From Chthoniobacterales bacterium (GTDB lineage Bacteria; Verrucomicrobiota; Verrucomicrobiia; Chthoniobacterales; UBA6821), in assembly GCA_021733705.1 (NCBI GenBank), contig JAIPKF010000018.1, positions 1-15,393 of the forward strand: 15,393 nucleotides of DNA, written 5' to 3'. The notes beneath the pieces were generated by a model. The model worked only from the letters and a program-made list of their open reading frames with translations, made no database searches and was not told the origin of the DNA. Position numbers and translations under genes: made by a program. Below, piece after piece: positions 7,508-14,402 of the stretch. Each line of letters opens with the position of its first letter. Position 1 is the first letter of the stretch.

Positions 7508-8185
7508 CTAGCTACCTAAATGACGAATATCCTCAGCACTTACGGCGAAAACAACATCTTCTGCAATATTGGCAGCGTGATCTCCGATACGCTCGAGGCA
7601 GCGGCTGATAAAAATCAAATTGAAATAAATAGGAATTTTACTGGAGTCATCTTGCATTCTTAAAATCAGACGCTCATTGAGTTCCTTGTTAAGACGGTCA
7701 AGTTGCTTGTCTTGAGTTTTAATGTGCAGTGCTAATGTCTCATTTTCTTCAGTGTAGGCACGCAGAGCATCATCAAACATTTTCATCGAGAGTTTAATAA
7801 CCTTGTCGAGTTCGTGAAGTTCAGGAACTTCAGGATGCTCATTAATTTTACGACTGCGACGGGCTATGCTCACTACTTGATCTCCAATCCGTTCAATATT
7901 AGCTCCAATTTTCATGGAAGAAATGACATATCTCAAATCGGATGCTACTGGCTGAAAGCGGCTCATGATGTAGAGGCCCTCACGATCGATCTGCATTTCT
8001 AAAAGATCAATTTCTTCATCATTAGCAATAGCCGTATTGCAATAATCGTTATCGCGTTTAAAGAGACCGAAGATAGCATTTTCAAAGTTAGCTTTCGCAA
8101 GCTCTGCAATCGTCATAATGCTATTGTGGATCTGGTCTAGTTTTTCGGTAAAAGGGGTAAGAATATGAGAGCGAGAATAAGCCAT
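7508..8185 (-). CDS. phoU: Phosphate transport system regulatory protein PhoU
   Basis: A 225-residue helical, cytoplasmic protein that links Pst transport to phosphate signalling and restrains phosphate-regulon output when phosphate is plentiful. Two three-helix PhoU repeats are visible with their acidic metal-binding motifs: NIERIGDQ (96-103) and LERIGDHAANIAED (197-210), plus IANDEEIDLLE (53-63). The start at 8185 gives MAYSRSHILTPF, a normal family N-terminus; the reading frame is open further upstream to 8335, but that would overlap pstB and add about 50 unrelated residues. It is the last gene of the pst operon, 67 bp after pstB. No kinase or PhoB-type regulator gene is in the window. The stop may derive from a degenerate repeat end. 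Confidence 0.94.
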   Translation of the reverse strand: MAYSRSHILTPFTEKLDQIHNSIMTIAELAKANFENAIFGLFKRDNDYCNTAIANDEEIDLLEMQIDREGLYIMSRFQPVASDLRYVISSMKIGANIERIGDQVVSIARRSRKINEHPEVPELHELDKVIKLSMKMFDDALRAYTEENETLALHIKTQDKQLDRLNKELNERLILRMQDDSSKIPIYFNLIFISRCLERIGDHAANIAEDVVFAVSAEDIRHLGS

Positions 8186-8252
8186 AGGGTGTTCTATAAA
8201 GGAGTAGTTGAAGTGGAGATGCTGAAAGGAATCAAAACAGAGGGTTAAAAAA

Positions 8253-9074
8253 TCACCCAAAACGACCTGTGATGTAATCTTCTGTTTGTTTTTCAATAGG
8301 GGCCGTAAAAATTCTATGAGTGTGATCAAACTCAATTAATTTTCCGAAATTAAAAAATGCAGTAAGGTCCGAAACACGGCTCGCTTGCTGCATGCTGTGC
8401 GTCACAATTACAATGGTGAACTCTTTTTTTAACTCTACAATAAGCTCTTCTATTTTTGCTGTGGCAATGGGGTCCAGTGCAGAACAGGGTTCATCCATGA
8501 GAAGAATTTCGGGCTGACTTGAAATAGCTCGTGCAATACAGAGGCGTTGCATTTGTCCTCCTGAGAGACCTAGAGCATTTTCATGCAGCCGATCTTTTAC
8601 TTCATCCCACAATGCAACGGAACGGAGAGAGCGCTCCACCGTCTCGTTTAAAAGAGACCGTTTGTTACGCCCCATGATACGAAGTGGAAAGACCACGTTT
8701 TCATAGATAGAACGAGGGAAGGGATTTGACTTTTGAAAGACCATACCAATACGGCGCCGTAGAGCAATAATTTCAATCGATGCATCAAAAATACTCTTAC
8801 CATCAATGGCAATGTCACCCTCATGGCGCACCCCAGGAAGCAGTTCATTCATACGATTAAAATTACGTAAGAGTGTTGATTTACCCGAACCCGAGGGCCC
8901 AATAAAGGAGGTTACATGCTTGGTAGGAATAGCAAAATTAATATTAAAGAGGGTCTGTTTTTTTCCATAGAAAAAATTAAAATTGATGACTTTAATAAAA
9001 GTCTCCATGTCACTACTTGGTGACATCACCTCCGACGGAACTTGCTCAGTGCTATTTTTAATCTGTTGGTTCAT
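8253..9074 (-). CDS. pstB: Phosphate ABC transporter ATP-binding protein PstB
   Basis: A 273-residue ATPase that energises high-affinity phosphate import by the PstCA permease at the inner membrane. From ATG 9074 the ABC motifs are in order: Walker A GPSGSGKST (59-67), Q-loop Gln114, signature LSGGQ (170-174), Walker B LLMDEP (191-196) and H-loop His226 in VTHSM. The stretch NRMNELLPG (73-81) and YENVVFP are typical of PstB. The frame is open further upstream to 9155, but the 9074 start makes the classic ATGA overlap with the pstA stop and gives a normal length, although with an N-terminal extension of about 22 residues before the ABC domain. Translational coupling to pstA is likely. Confidence 0.96.
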   Translation of the reverse strand: MNQQIKNSTEQVPSEVMSPSSDMETFIKVINFNFFYGKKQTLFNINFAIPTKHVTSFIGPSGSGKSTLLRNFNRMNELLPGVRHEGDIAIDGKSIFDASIEIIALRRRIGMVFQKSNPFPRSIYENVVFPLRIMGRNKRSLLNETVERSLRSVALWDEVKDRLHENALGLSGGQMQRLCIARAISSQPEILLMDEPCSALDPIATAKIEELIVELKKEFTIVIVTHSMQQASRVSDLTAFFNFGKLIEFDHTHRIFTAPIEKQTEDYITGRFG

Positions 9075-9958
9075 TGAAATTTTCTGCGAAAAAGTAGTTG
9101 GGCCAAAATATTTATTCCTGTCACCATAGCAACTAGGACAAGAGAGGCCGTCCAAGCCATTTGAACTTGATAATGATAAGGGAGTGCGGAGAAATTATAG
9201 ATTAAAACTGAAAGAGAGGCGGTTGGCTCCATAATAGAGCTTGCCCATTGTTGACTAAAGAGAGCGGTAAAAAGAACGGGTGCCGTTTCTCCTGCAGCAC
9301 GAGCGACTGCAAGCATCATTCCCATCATCATTGCTGGTAATGCTTCAGGTAAAACGATACACCAAATTGTTTGAAATGGAGTGGCTCCAAGTCCATAGGA
9401 AGCATCACGATAGGAAGAAGGGACTCCGATCAGTGCCTGTTCGGAGGTTAAAAGAATTGTTGGCAACATCAAAATAGAAAGAGCAACTCCACCTGCTAAT
9501 GCAGAAAATTCACCTGTGTGGAGAACGACTAGGGCAAAAGCAAAAGCACCGCAAATAATAGAGGGAATACCAGTAAGGAGTTTTGCAATGAAGCGAACTG
9601 TTGCTGTAAGAGAAGAGTGAGGTGCATATTCGCTAATATAAATGGCACCTAAAATTCCAAGAGGAGCTGAAAGCAGGGTAGCAATACCAACCATCGTTAT
9701 GGTTCCAACAATAGCATTACCAAATCCCCCCCCGTGCAATCCAGGTGGAGGAGGGAGTTTTGTGAAGACTGAAAAATGTAATAAAGGAAGACCTTTTTTA
9801 ATCAGCAAATAAAGTAGAGAAAAGAGAGGAACTAATGTGAACAAAGAGAAGAGAACGCACAGTACTGTGAGAAATTGATTACTCCAGAGACGGAAGAGAG
9901 AAGTTTTTTTCTCATGGTTCAAGAAAAAATGAACAGCTGTATTGGAGTTAGGTCTCAT
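9071..9958 (-). CDS. pstA: Phosphate ABC transporter permease PstA
   Basis: A 295-residue inner-membrane permease subunit that pairs with PstC. About six hydrophobic segments are visible, starting at about residues 29-52. The cytoplasmic coupling (EAA-like) loop is at about 185-208, with ASYGLGATPFQTIW followed by LPEALP, and the PstA-type ARAAGETAPVLFTA follows at 219-232. An in-frame TTG lies two codons upstream (9964), but the ATG at 9958 forms an ATGA overlap with the pstC stop and is preceded by a strong ribosome-binding site, so 9958 is preferred. Confidence 0.95.
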   Translation of the reverse strand: MRPNSNTAVHFFLNHEKKTSLFRLWSNQFLTVLCVLFSLFTLVPLFSLLYLLIKKGLPLLHFSVFTKLPPPPGLHGGGFGNAIVGTITMVGIATLLSAPLGILGAIYISEYAPHSSLTATVRFIAKLLTGIPSIICGAFAFALVVLHTGEFSALAGGVALSILMLPTILLTSEQALIGVPSSYRDASYGLGATPFQTIWCIVLPEALPAMMMGMMLAVARAAGETAPVLFTALFSQQWASSIMEPTASLSVLIYNFSALPYHYQVQMAWTASLVLVAMVTGINILAQLLFRRKFQ

Positions 9959-10911
9959 AAGCAATGTCCTCCTCCAAGTGCTTTCTGCGTACGTCGCAGT
10001 ACAAGCTCCCCAATGATATTGGTGCCTAGTGTCAACATGATCAGTATTAATGCTGCATACATCAGAGCATTAATTTGAAGCCCCTCTGCTTCTGAAAATT
10101 GATTGGCAAGTAGTGCCGAAAGGGTATTAGAAGGGGAAAAGAGAGAGAGTGTGAGGCGTTGGCTATTTCCAATGAGCATTGCAACAGCCATCGTTTCTCC
10201 CATGGCACGCCCAAATGCTAAGATGCTGGCGGCTACAATTCCTGGGGCAGCATAAGGGAGCAATACTCGAATAATTGTTTCCCAACGAGTAGCTCCTAAT
10301 GCATAGGCTCCTTCGCGAAAGGTGTCAGGGATAGCCACCAAAGCAGCACGTGAAATAGCTGTAATGGTGGGTAGAACCATCAGTGCAAGCACGAGACTCG
10401 CCGTGAACAGGGAATTGCCGTAAGCAGGTCCATGTAAAAAAGGAATCCAACCCCAATGATGGGCCACTATTCCTCCATAATGCTGTACTAACGGGACAAG
10501 TGTAAAAATACCCCAGAGACCATAAACCACACTTGGTGTTGCAGCCAACATCTCTACAATCATTCTCATCAGCTGACGCATGGGACGGGGCAAGAAATTT
10601 TCACTTAAAAAAAGTGCTACGGCTAGACCGAGCGGTAATGCTAGTAGAAGGGCGAGAAAGCTGCTCACGGCAGTTCCAAAAAGCATGGGTAACACTCCAT
10701 AGAGATCACGGTTAGGACGCCACTCGGAGCTTGTTAGAAAATGCCATCCATAGTGATGGATTGCTGGAAGTGCCCTTGTGAAAATTTCATCGATGATAAA
10801 TCCAAGGAGAAGAATGATCATCACTGCAGCAATCCAACAAAGAGAACGAAAATAATCCCTCCTAGGGCGATAGCGATTTTGTGGGATGAAGGCGGGTACA
10901 CTCACAAACAA
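9955..10911 (-). CDS. pstC: Phosphate ABC transporter permease PstC
   Basis: A 318-residue inner-membrane permease subunit partnering PstA. Hydrophobic segments begin at about 23-45, and the typical PstC stretches are present: a conserved EWRPN.....GVLPMLFGT (63-80), ATPSVVYGLWG (124-134), the coupling loop around EGAYALGATRWET (200-212) and GRAMGETMAV (234-243). The start is uncertain. TTG at 10911 is the farthest upstream candidate, with GTG at 10905 two codons inside; no ATG or ribosome-binding site is seen. It follows pstS by 26 bp and overlaps pstA by 4 bp. Confidence 0.94.
   Translation of the reverse strand: MFVSVPAFIPQNRYRPRRDYFRSLCWIAAVMIILLLGFIIDEIFTRALPAIHHYGWHFLTSSEWRPNRDLYGVLPMLFGTAVSSFLALLLALPLGLAVALFLSENFLPRPMRQLMRMIVEMLAATPSVVYGLWGIFTLVPLVQHYGGIVAHHWGWIPFLHGPAYGNSLFTASLVLALMVLPTITAISRAALVAIPDTFREGAYALGATRWETIIRVLLPYAAPGIVAASILAFGRAMGETMAVAMLIGNSQRLTLSLFSPSNTLSALLANQFSEAEGLQINALMYAALILIMLTLGTNIIGELVLRRTQKALGGGHCL
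9968..9975 (-). promoter_or_regulatory. Strong Shine-Dalgarno site of pstA
   Basis: The minus strand reads GGAGGAGG here, nine bases before the pstA ATG at 9958 and inside the 3' end of pstC. It supports the ATG over the upstream TTG. It is the clearest ribosome-binding site in the window, where most genes lack one. Confidence 0.75.
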
Positions 10912-10937
10912 AAATAGTAATGTATTTTAAAAATCGT

Positions 10938-11975
10938 TTACTTACTTGCAGATTCTTGAATGCTTGCAAGAGCTTGAATCGATTTTTTTTGAACAGCCTC
11001 TGGAAGTGCCAGATAACCTAATGCTGAGGATAGTAGTTGTCCCTCTGTAAGGGCATAAGAAAAAAATGCCTTTAGTCCCTTGTTTTTTTCTGGAGGGTAG
11101 CTTTTTTTCAAAATGACCCAGGTGAAACCAGAAATAGGATAATCTCCTGGCCCCTCCGGATCAGGAACAAAACTTCTTAGATTATCGGGAAGAGTGATAT
11201 TGGCTAATGCAAGCGATCCTGCTTTGTCCGAAGAAGGGACTATCTTGCCAGCTTTATTTTGTAACTCTGCAGTAGGAAGATTATTGTTTTTTGCAAAGCC
11301 ATATTCAATGTAGCCGATAGCACCAGCGGTTCCTTTGATCAGTGAAGTGACCCCATCATTTCCTTTTCCTGCAAGGCCAACCGGCCATTTTACAGACTTC
11401 CCAGAACCGACTTCAGTATTAAATTCAGGGCTGATCTTAGCTAAATGTTCTGTGAAAAGAGCAGTTGTACCACTGCCGTCGGAGCGAGTGACAACAACGA
11501 TGGGAAGAGAGGGTAAAATAATACCAGGGTTAGAGAGCTCAATTAAGGGATCATTCCAATGAGTAATTTTTCCAAGAAAAATACCAATATAAGCTTCACG
11601 ACTCAATTTCAGTTGTTTGATATTGGGAAGATTATAGGATAAAACGATCATTCCTGCCGTCAGAGGAATCATAACGATATTACCGTGATTTTTTTCAATA
11701 TCAGCATCGGTCATGGCAATATCACTAGCACAAAAATCAGTGAGCCCTTTTGTAAAATTAACAATGCCAGCTCCACTTCCAATTCCTTGATAGTTGACAG
11801 CAATCTCCGGATGGTTTTTTTGGAATTCAGAAGCCCAGCGAATATAGAGAGGGGCAGGAAATGTAGCCCCTGAACCGTTAAGGGTTGTTGATGCCAAGCA
11901 TGAACCTATTCCGTGAAAGGATAAAATAGAAGCAATGAAAACACCCCACCATTGTTGAGAGCACTTTTTTTTCAT
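10938..11975 (-). CDS. pstS: Phosphate ABC transporter substrate-binding protein PstS
   Basis: A 345-residue periplasmic phosphate-binding protein and the first gene of the pst operon. Residues 1-28 form a signal peptide. Phosphate-binding segments are present: GSGATFPAPLY (34-44), GIGSGAGI (64-71), ASDIAMTD (83-90) and RSDGSGTT (164-171), with Arg164, Asp166, Ser168 and Gly/Thr as expected ligands. The signal ends in IGSC (Cys26), which resembles a lipobox, so the mature form could be a lipoprotein rather than a soluble protein cut after Ala28. ATG at 11975 has no ribosome-binding site. Phosphate-starvation control is expected from the family, but I could not recognise a Pho box in the upstream gap. 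Confidence 0.96.
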   Translation of the reverse strand: MKKKCSQQWWGVFIASILSFHGIGSCLASTTLNGSGATFPAPLYIRWASEFQKNHPEIAVNYQGIGSGAGIVNFTKGLTDFCASDIAMTDADIEKNHGNIVMIPLTAGMIVLSYNLPNIKQLKLSREAYIGIFLGKITHWNDPLIELSNPGIILPSLPIVVVTRSDGSGTTALFTEHLAKISPEFNTEVGSGKSVKWPVGLAGKGNDGVTSLIKGTAGAIGYIEYGFAKNNNLPTAELQNKAGKIVPSSDKAGSLALANITLPDNLRSFVPDPEGPGDYPISGFTWVILKKSYPPEKNKGLKAFFSYALTEGQLLSSALGYLALPEAVQKKSIQALASIQESASK

Positions 11976-12004
11976 AAAATGTGATGTGCGACTCTAACAC
12001 GAAA

Positions 12005-12032
12005 CTAATAAGATGGAAGATGTAACTTGCAA
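12005..12032 (-). promoter_or_regulatory. Possible sigma-70-type promoter for pstS
   Basis: On the minus strand TTGCAA (12032-12027) and TATTAG (12010-12005) are separated by 16 bases, each matching 4 of 6 consensus positions. The start would be about 25 bases ahead of the pstS ATG. It is weak, as expected if an activator is needed. No clear Pho box is seen in the 177-bp divergent gap 11976-12152. Confidence 0.25.
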
Positions 12033-12152
12033 TGTTAGCCTGATTCTTAAAAACGATCGCCTATTTGAAAGCGTTTTTGTATTTATGCTTGTTACTAGCA
12101 AGCCTCTACTGCTAATTGGAAAAACTTCCTTCAAGCGAGAGGCTCTCATCAC

Positions 12153-13070
12153 TTGTTCAAAATATTGAAACCCTTTTTTAGCATTATCACTCCTTCGTTC
12201 AATCAAGGAAAATATCTCTCTGCATGTATTGATTCCATTAAAAGTCAAACTGAGAGCTCTTATGAACATATCATTATTGATAATTGTTCTACCGATGGAA
12301 CAGAAAAAATTCTTGCCGATTATGCGCATGATCCCAGAGTAAGGCTCCTTGTTGAATCAGATCATGGTCAGTCGGATGCGATTAATAAAGGCTTTCGGAT
12401 GGCTCGAGGGGAAGTTATTTGTTGGCTCAACAGTGATGATGCTTATTTTCCAGAGACGTTTGAAAAGCTACAGCATGCTTTTCAAAATCCTACCACTCAA
12501 GTGATTTTTGGAGATGCACTTCAAGTTTCCTATAATGGAGAGCCTCCTCTAAGAGCAGGTGCACAATTTCATGATCGTCGGGATTTTATTCGATGGTGGA
12601 GTGGTCGTATTAGGCTGCATCAGCCAGCTGTTTTTTTTCGAAGGGCTGTTCGTGAGAGAATTGGTTTTTTAAAGGAAGATCTCCATTATGCGATGGATTA
12701 TGAATATTGGTGGCGTATGGCCGAGTTCTATCATTTTCATTATTTAGGTGAGAAGCTTGCTATTCAGCATCGACAACCCGATTCTAAAACCATCCAGGCG
12801 TGGTATTCAGTTCTTAAGGAACGGGAAAAGATTTTTTCTCCCTTTTATCCTCTGCTTGAAGAAAAAAAATCGATCCTTGATCATGAACGCTCTCGCTCTC
12901 TAGCTCATCATTTTTTGATACAAGCCTACGCGGCTGTGAAAAAGGATCGCCATCAGTCCTGGTTCTATTTTAGAAAAGCATTACGCCATGCTCCATTGTT
13001 ATTTTTAAAACCCTCTGCATTCGGATTGATCCGACAATACTTCTTTTATGATCGGAATTCTTCTCAGTAG
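12153..13070 (+). CDS. Family 2 glycosyltransferase (GT-A fold)
   Basis: A 305-residue cytoplasmic sugar transferase, likely for a surface polysaccharide or LPS. The N-terminal GT-A core has FSIITPSFNQGKYL (9-22), HIIIDNCSTDGT (39-50) with Asp43, DHGQSDAINKGF (70-81) and the nucleotide-sugar/metal motif LNSDDAYF (92-99). A later MDYEYWWRMA (about 180-189) matches the acceptor-side acidic/Trp region of this GT2 group. The start is a TTG at 12153, preceded by GAGAGG about ten bases upstream; a second TTG at 12165 is possible. It is divergent from pstS and overlaps the next gene by 23 bp, so the two are probably one operon. Donor and acceptor cannot be read from the sequence. A T8 run lies at 12631-12638. 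Confidence 0.88.
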   Translation: MFKILKPFFSIITPSFNQGKYLSACIDSIKSQTESSYEHIIIDNCSTDGTEKILADYAHDPRVRLLVESDHGQSDAINKGFRMARGEVICWLNSDDAYFPETFEKLQHAFQNPTTQVIFGDALQVSYNGEPPLRAGAQFHDRRDFIRWWSGRIRLHQPAVFFRRAVRERIGFLKEDLHYAMDYEYWWRMAEFYHFHYLGEKLAIQHRQPDSKTIQAWYSVLKEREKIFSPFYPLLEEKKSILDHERSRSLAHHFLIQAYAAVKKDRHQSWFYFRKALRHAPLLFLKPSAFGLIRQYFFYDRNSSQ

Positions 13071-13974
13071 TTTTGAGCGTTACGAACGCATAGCTCATTT
13101 TACAGAACGGCAGATCAAAAAATATTGGGTAGCGCATCCCCCCCTATTTTTTTCTGGTTTATTAAGAGATGAAGAATGTTATTTAAATTTTAAAAGTGAT
13201 TCACGAAATTGGATGGGAGTGACTTTGGAAGCAGTCCAAGAAATGCGCTATCGAGGATTTACCCATGTATATTTAATCCTTGATGATCATCCTCCAGTAG
13301 GGGCATGTGATGATGTTTTTTTAAATGAGTCTTTGCCCGCTCTTGCAGTAAAACTCGATGCCGTCACTATAGGACTTTTAGGGTATGGGCAGCATCGGGC
13401 CCCCCATGGAGTCATTTTAGAGAAAGAAAATGGGTTCCTAGAAAAATGTTCTTCGACAGATCCATGGAAGTTTTCACTGCATCCTGGGTTGTGGAAGCTA
13501 GAGGCATTGCAACTCATTTTAGAACAACGGCTGTATCAATATGGTGAGGGAAAACGAACTGCATGGAATTTTGAGCGTCATCAGGATCAGCTTGAGGATC
13601 CCATTTTAAAACCACTGTTACATCGATGCTTTCGTATTTCTGGAGAACATTTTTTAAAAGAACCCAAAAAAATGAAGTTCGAAATAATAAAAGAGGCTAT
13701 TGAGCGTTTTGGAGTTGATGTAATGCTCTATCTAGCAAAAAAAGGGGGGGGAGTTTCAGCTCGCCTGGAGTTAGAAAAAAAAGAGTTGTGGCGTTATGGT
13801 CACTACTTAGGCCCGTATCCTATTTTTTGGAGCGGTCTCATGCAACAAGGAAGACCCCATCAAGGGTTTGAAAAGTGGCTCTCTTCTTGTGGGAATCGAG
13901 AGCTTCAAGAAGAATGGAAAAAATTAAAATTTCTCTTGGAGCCAAATTCATCTCTTAACCCGGATATTTCATAA
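13048..13974 (+). CDS. Uncharacterised protein paired with GT2, possibly glycan-related
   Basis: A 308-residue protein that I do not recognise. No signal peptide or membrane segment is evident, so it is probably cytoplasmic. It begins MIGILLSSFERYERIAHFT and contains THVYLILDDHPP (about 72-83), where a hydrophobic strand runs into Asp-Asp, resembling the DxD region of GT-A transferases; this is suggestive only. The ATG at 13048 lies inside the 3' end of the glycosyltransferase (23-bp overlap), arguing for coupled expression and a shared pathway. An A7G8 tract (13737-13751) in codons for AKKGGG could slip. The last residues NPDIS and the TAA stop are encoded by the left end of the repeat composite, so the native C-terminus may once have been different. 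Confidence 0.75.
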   Translation: MIGILLSSFERYERIAHFTERQIKKYWVAHPPLFFSGLLRDEECYLNFKSDSRNWMGVTLEAVQEMRYRGFTHVYLILDDHPPVGACDDVFLNESLPALAVKLDAVTIGLLGYGQHRAPHGVILEKENGFLEKCSSTDPWKFSLHPGLWKLEALQLILEQRLYQYGEGKRTAWNFERHQDQLEDPILKPLLHRCFRISGEHFLKEPKKMKFEIIKEAIERFGVDVMLYLAKKGGGVSARLELEKKELWRYGHYLGPYPIFWSGLMQQGRPHQGFEKWLSSCGNRELQEEWKKLKFLLEPNSSLNPDIS

Positions 13975-14316
13975 TGATCGTGACGAGGAGGCCGCAAAAG
14001 CTGATGGATGCTGCACCCAAGCTCTAAGTCTTCCTCGGACAGTGTATACTCCAACACCCTTCGTCAGCCTTCATCACGTGCCTTGCCCATCGGAAATTAG
14101 GGAGAAATAAAACTTTGGAATAAAAAATATCGTTAACCCGCATATTTCATACTAATCTACTGCGGAGGCCGGGAAGCCAGATGGATGCTGCGTTAGACTC
14201 ACATTTTGATTTGGACAGTATGTACACATACAGCCCGGCATTAAAATGCTCGTCTGCCTTACCCCATCAGCCTTCGCAGCCTCCTCGTCACGATCAGTAT
14301 GAAATATCCGGGTTTA
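13955..14316. repeat. Composite palindromic repeat with 53-bp inverted ends
   Basis: Bases 13955-14007 and the reverse complement of 14264-14316 match at 48 of 53 positions. They include the family core (13964-13973 and 14298-14307), GATCGTGACGAGGAGG and CTGATGG. Three of the five mismatches would be G-U pairs in RNA copied from the minus strand. The interior holds a third core (14142-14151) and two related modules. It fills nearly all of the gap between the 13048-13974 gene and hppA (13975-14402); I see no credible ORF in that gap. Confidence 0.85.
14132..14316. repeat. Right-hand module of the composite, about 185 bp
   Basis: Bounded by inverted family ends at 14132-14153 and 14295-14316. 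Its left half resembles the left half of the first module (13955 onward): both read TTAACCCG/CATATTTCAT or a close variant, then GGAGGCCG, GATGGATGCTGC and GGACAGT. Its 185-bp length equals the element at 7093-7277. The first module's right arm appears shortened (CGTCAGCCTTC then ATCACG at 14062-14078). Confidence 0.7.
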
Positions 14317-14363
14317 CCAACTTTTTAAAAATTTGAAATAATCAGTTGTTTCTTTTACGGACT

Positions 14364-14395
14364 TTGTGTAAAGCAGTGCACCGCTAATTACACAA
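14364..14395. promoter_or_regulatory. Dyad immediately upstream of hppA
   Basis: TTGTGTAA (14364-14371) and TTACACAA (14388-14395) are perfect 8-bp inverted repeats. Between them AGC and GCT also pair around GTGCAC, with a 2-base offset. The right arm ends seven bases before the ATG at 14403, where a ribosome-binding site would be expected and none is seen. It could be an operator or an mRNA hairpin controlling initiation; there is no T-run after it, so a terminator is unlikely. Confidence 0.45.
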
Positions 14396-14402
14396 TTATT
14401 CT

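Noticed and set aside
8186..8335. Extended N-terminus of PhoU
   Set aside because: It would overlap pstB by about 80 bp and add residues not seen in the family; the ATG at 8185 gives the normal N-terminus.
11994..12329. Minus-strand 111-residue ORF across the pstS-glycosyltransferase gap
   Set aside because: It overlaps the conserved N-terminal GT2 motifs on the opposite strand and shows no family resemblance.
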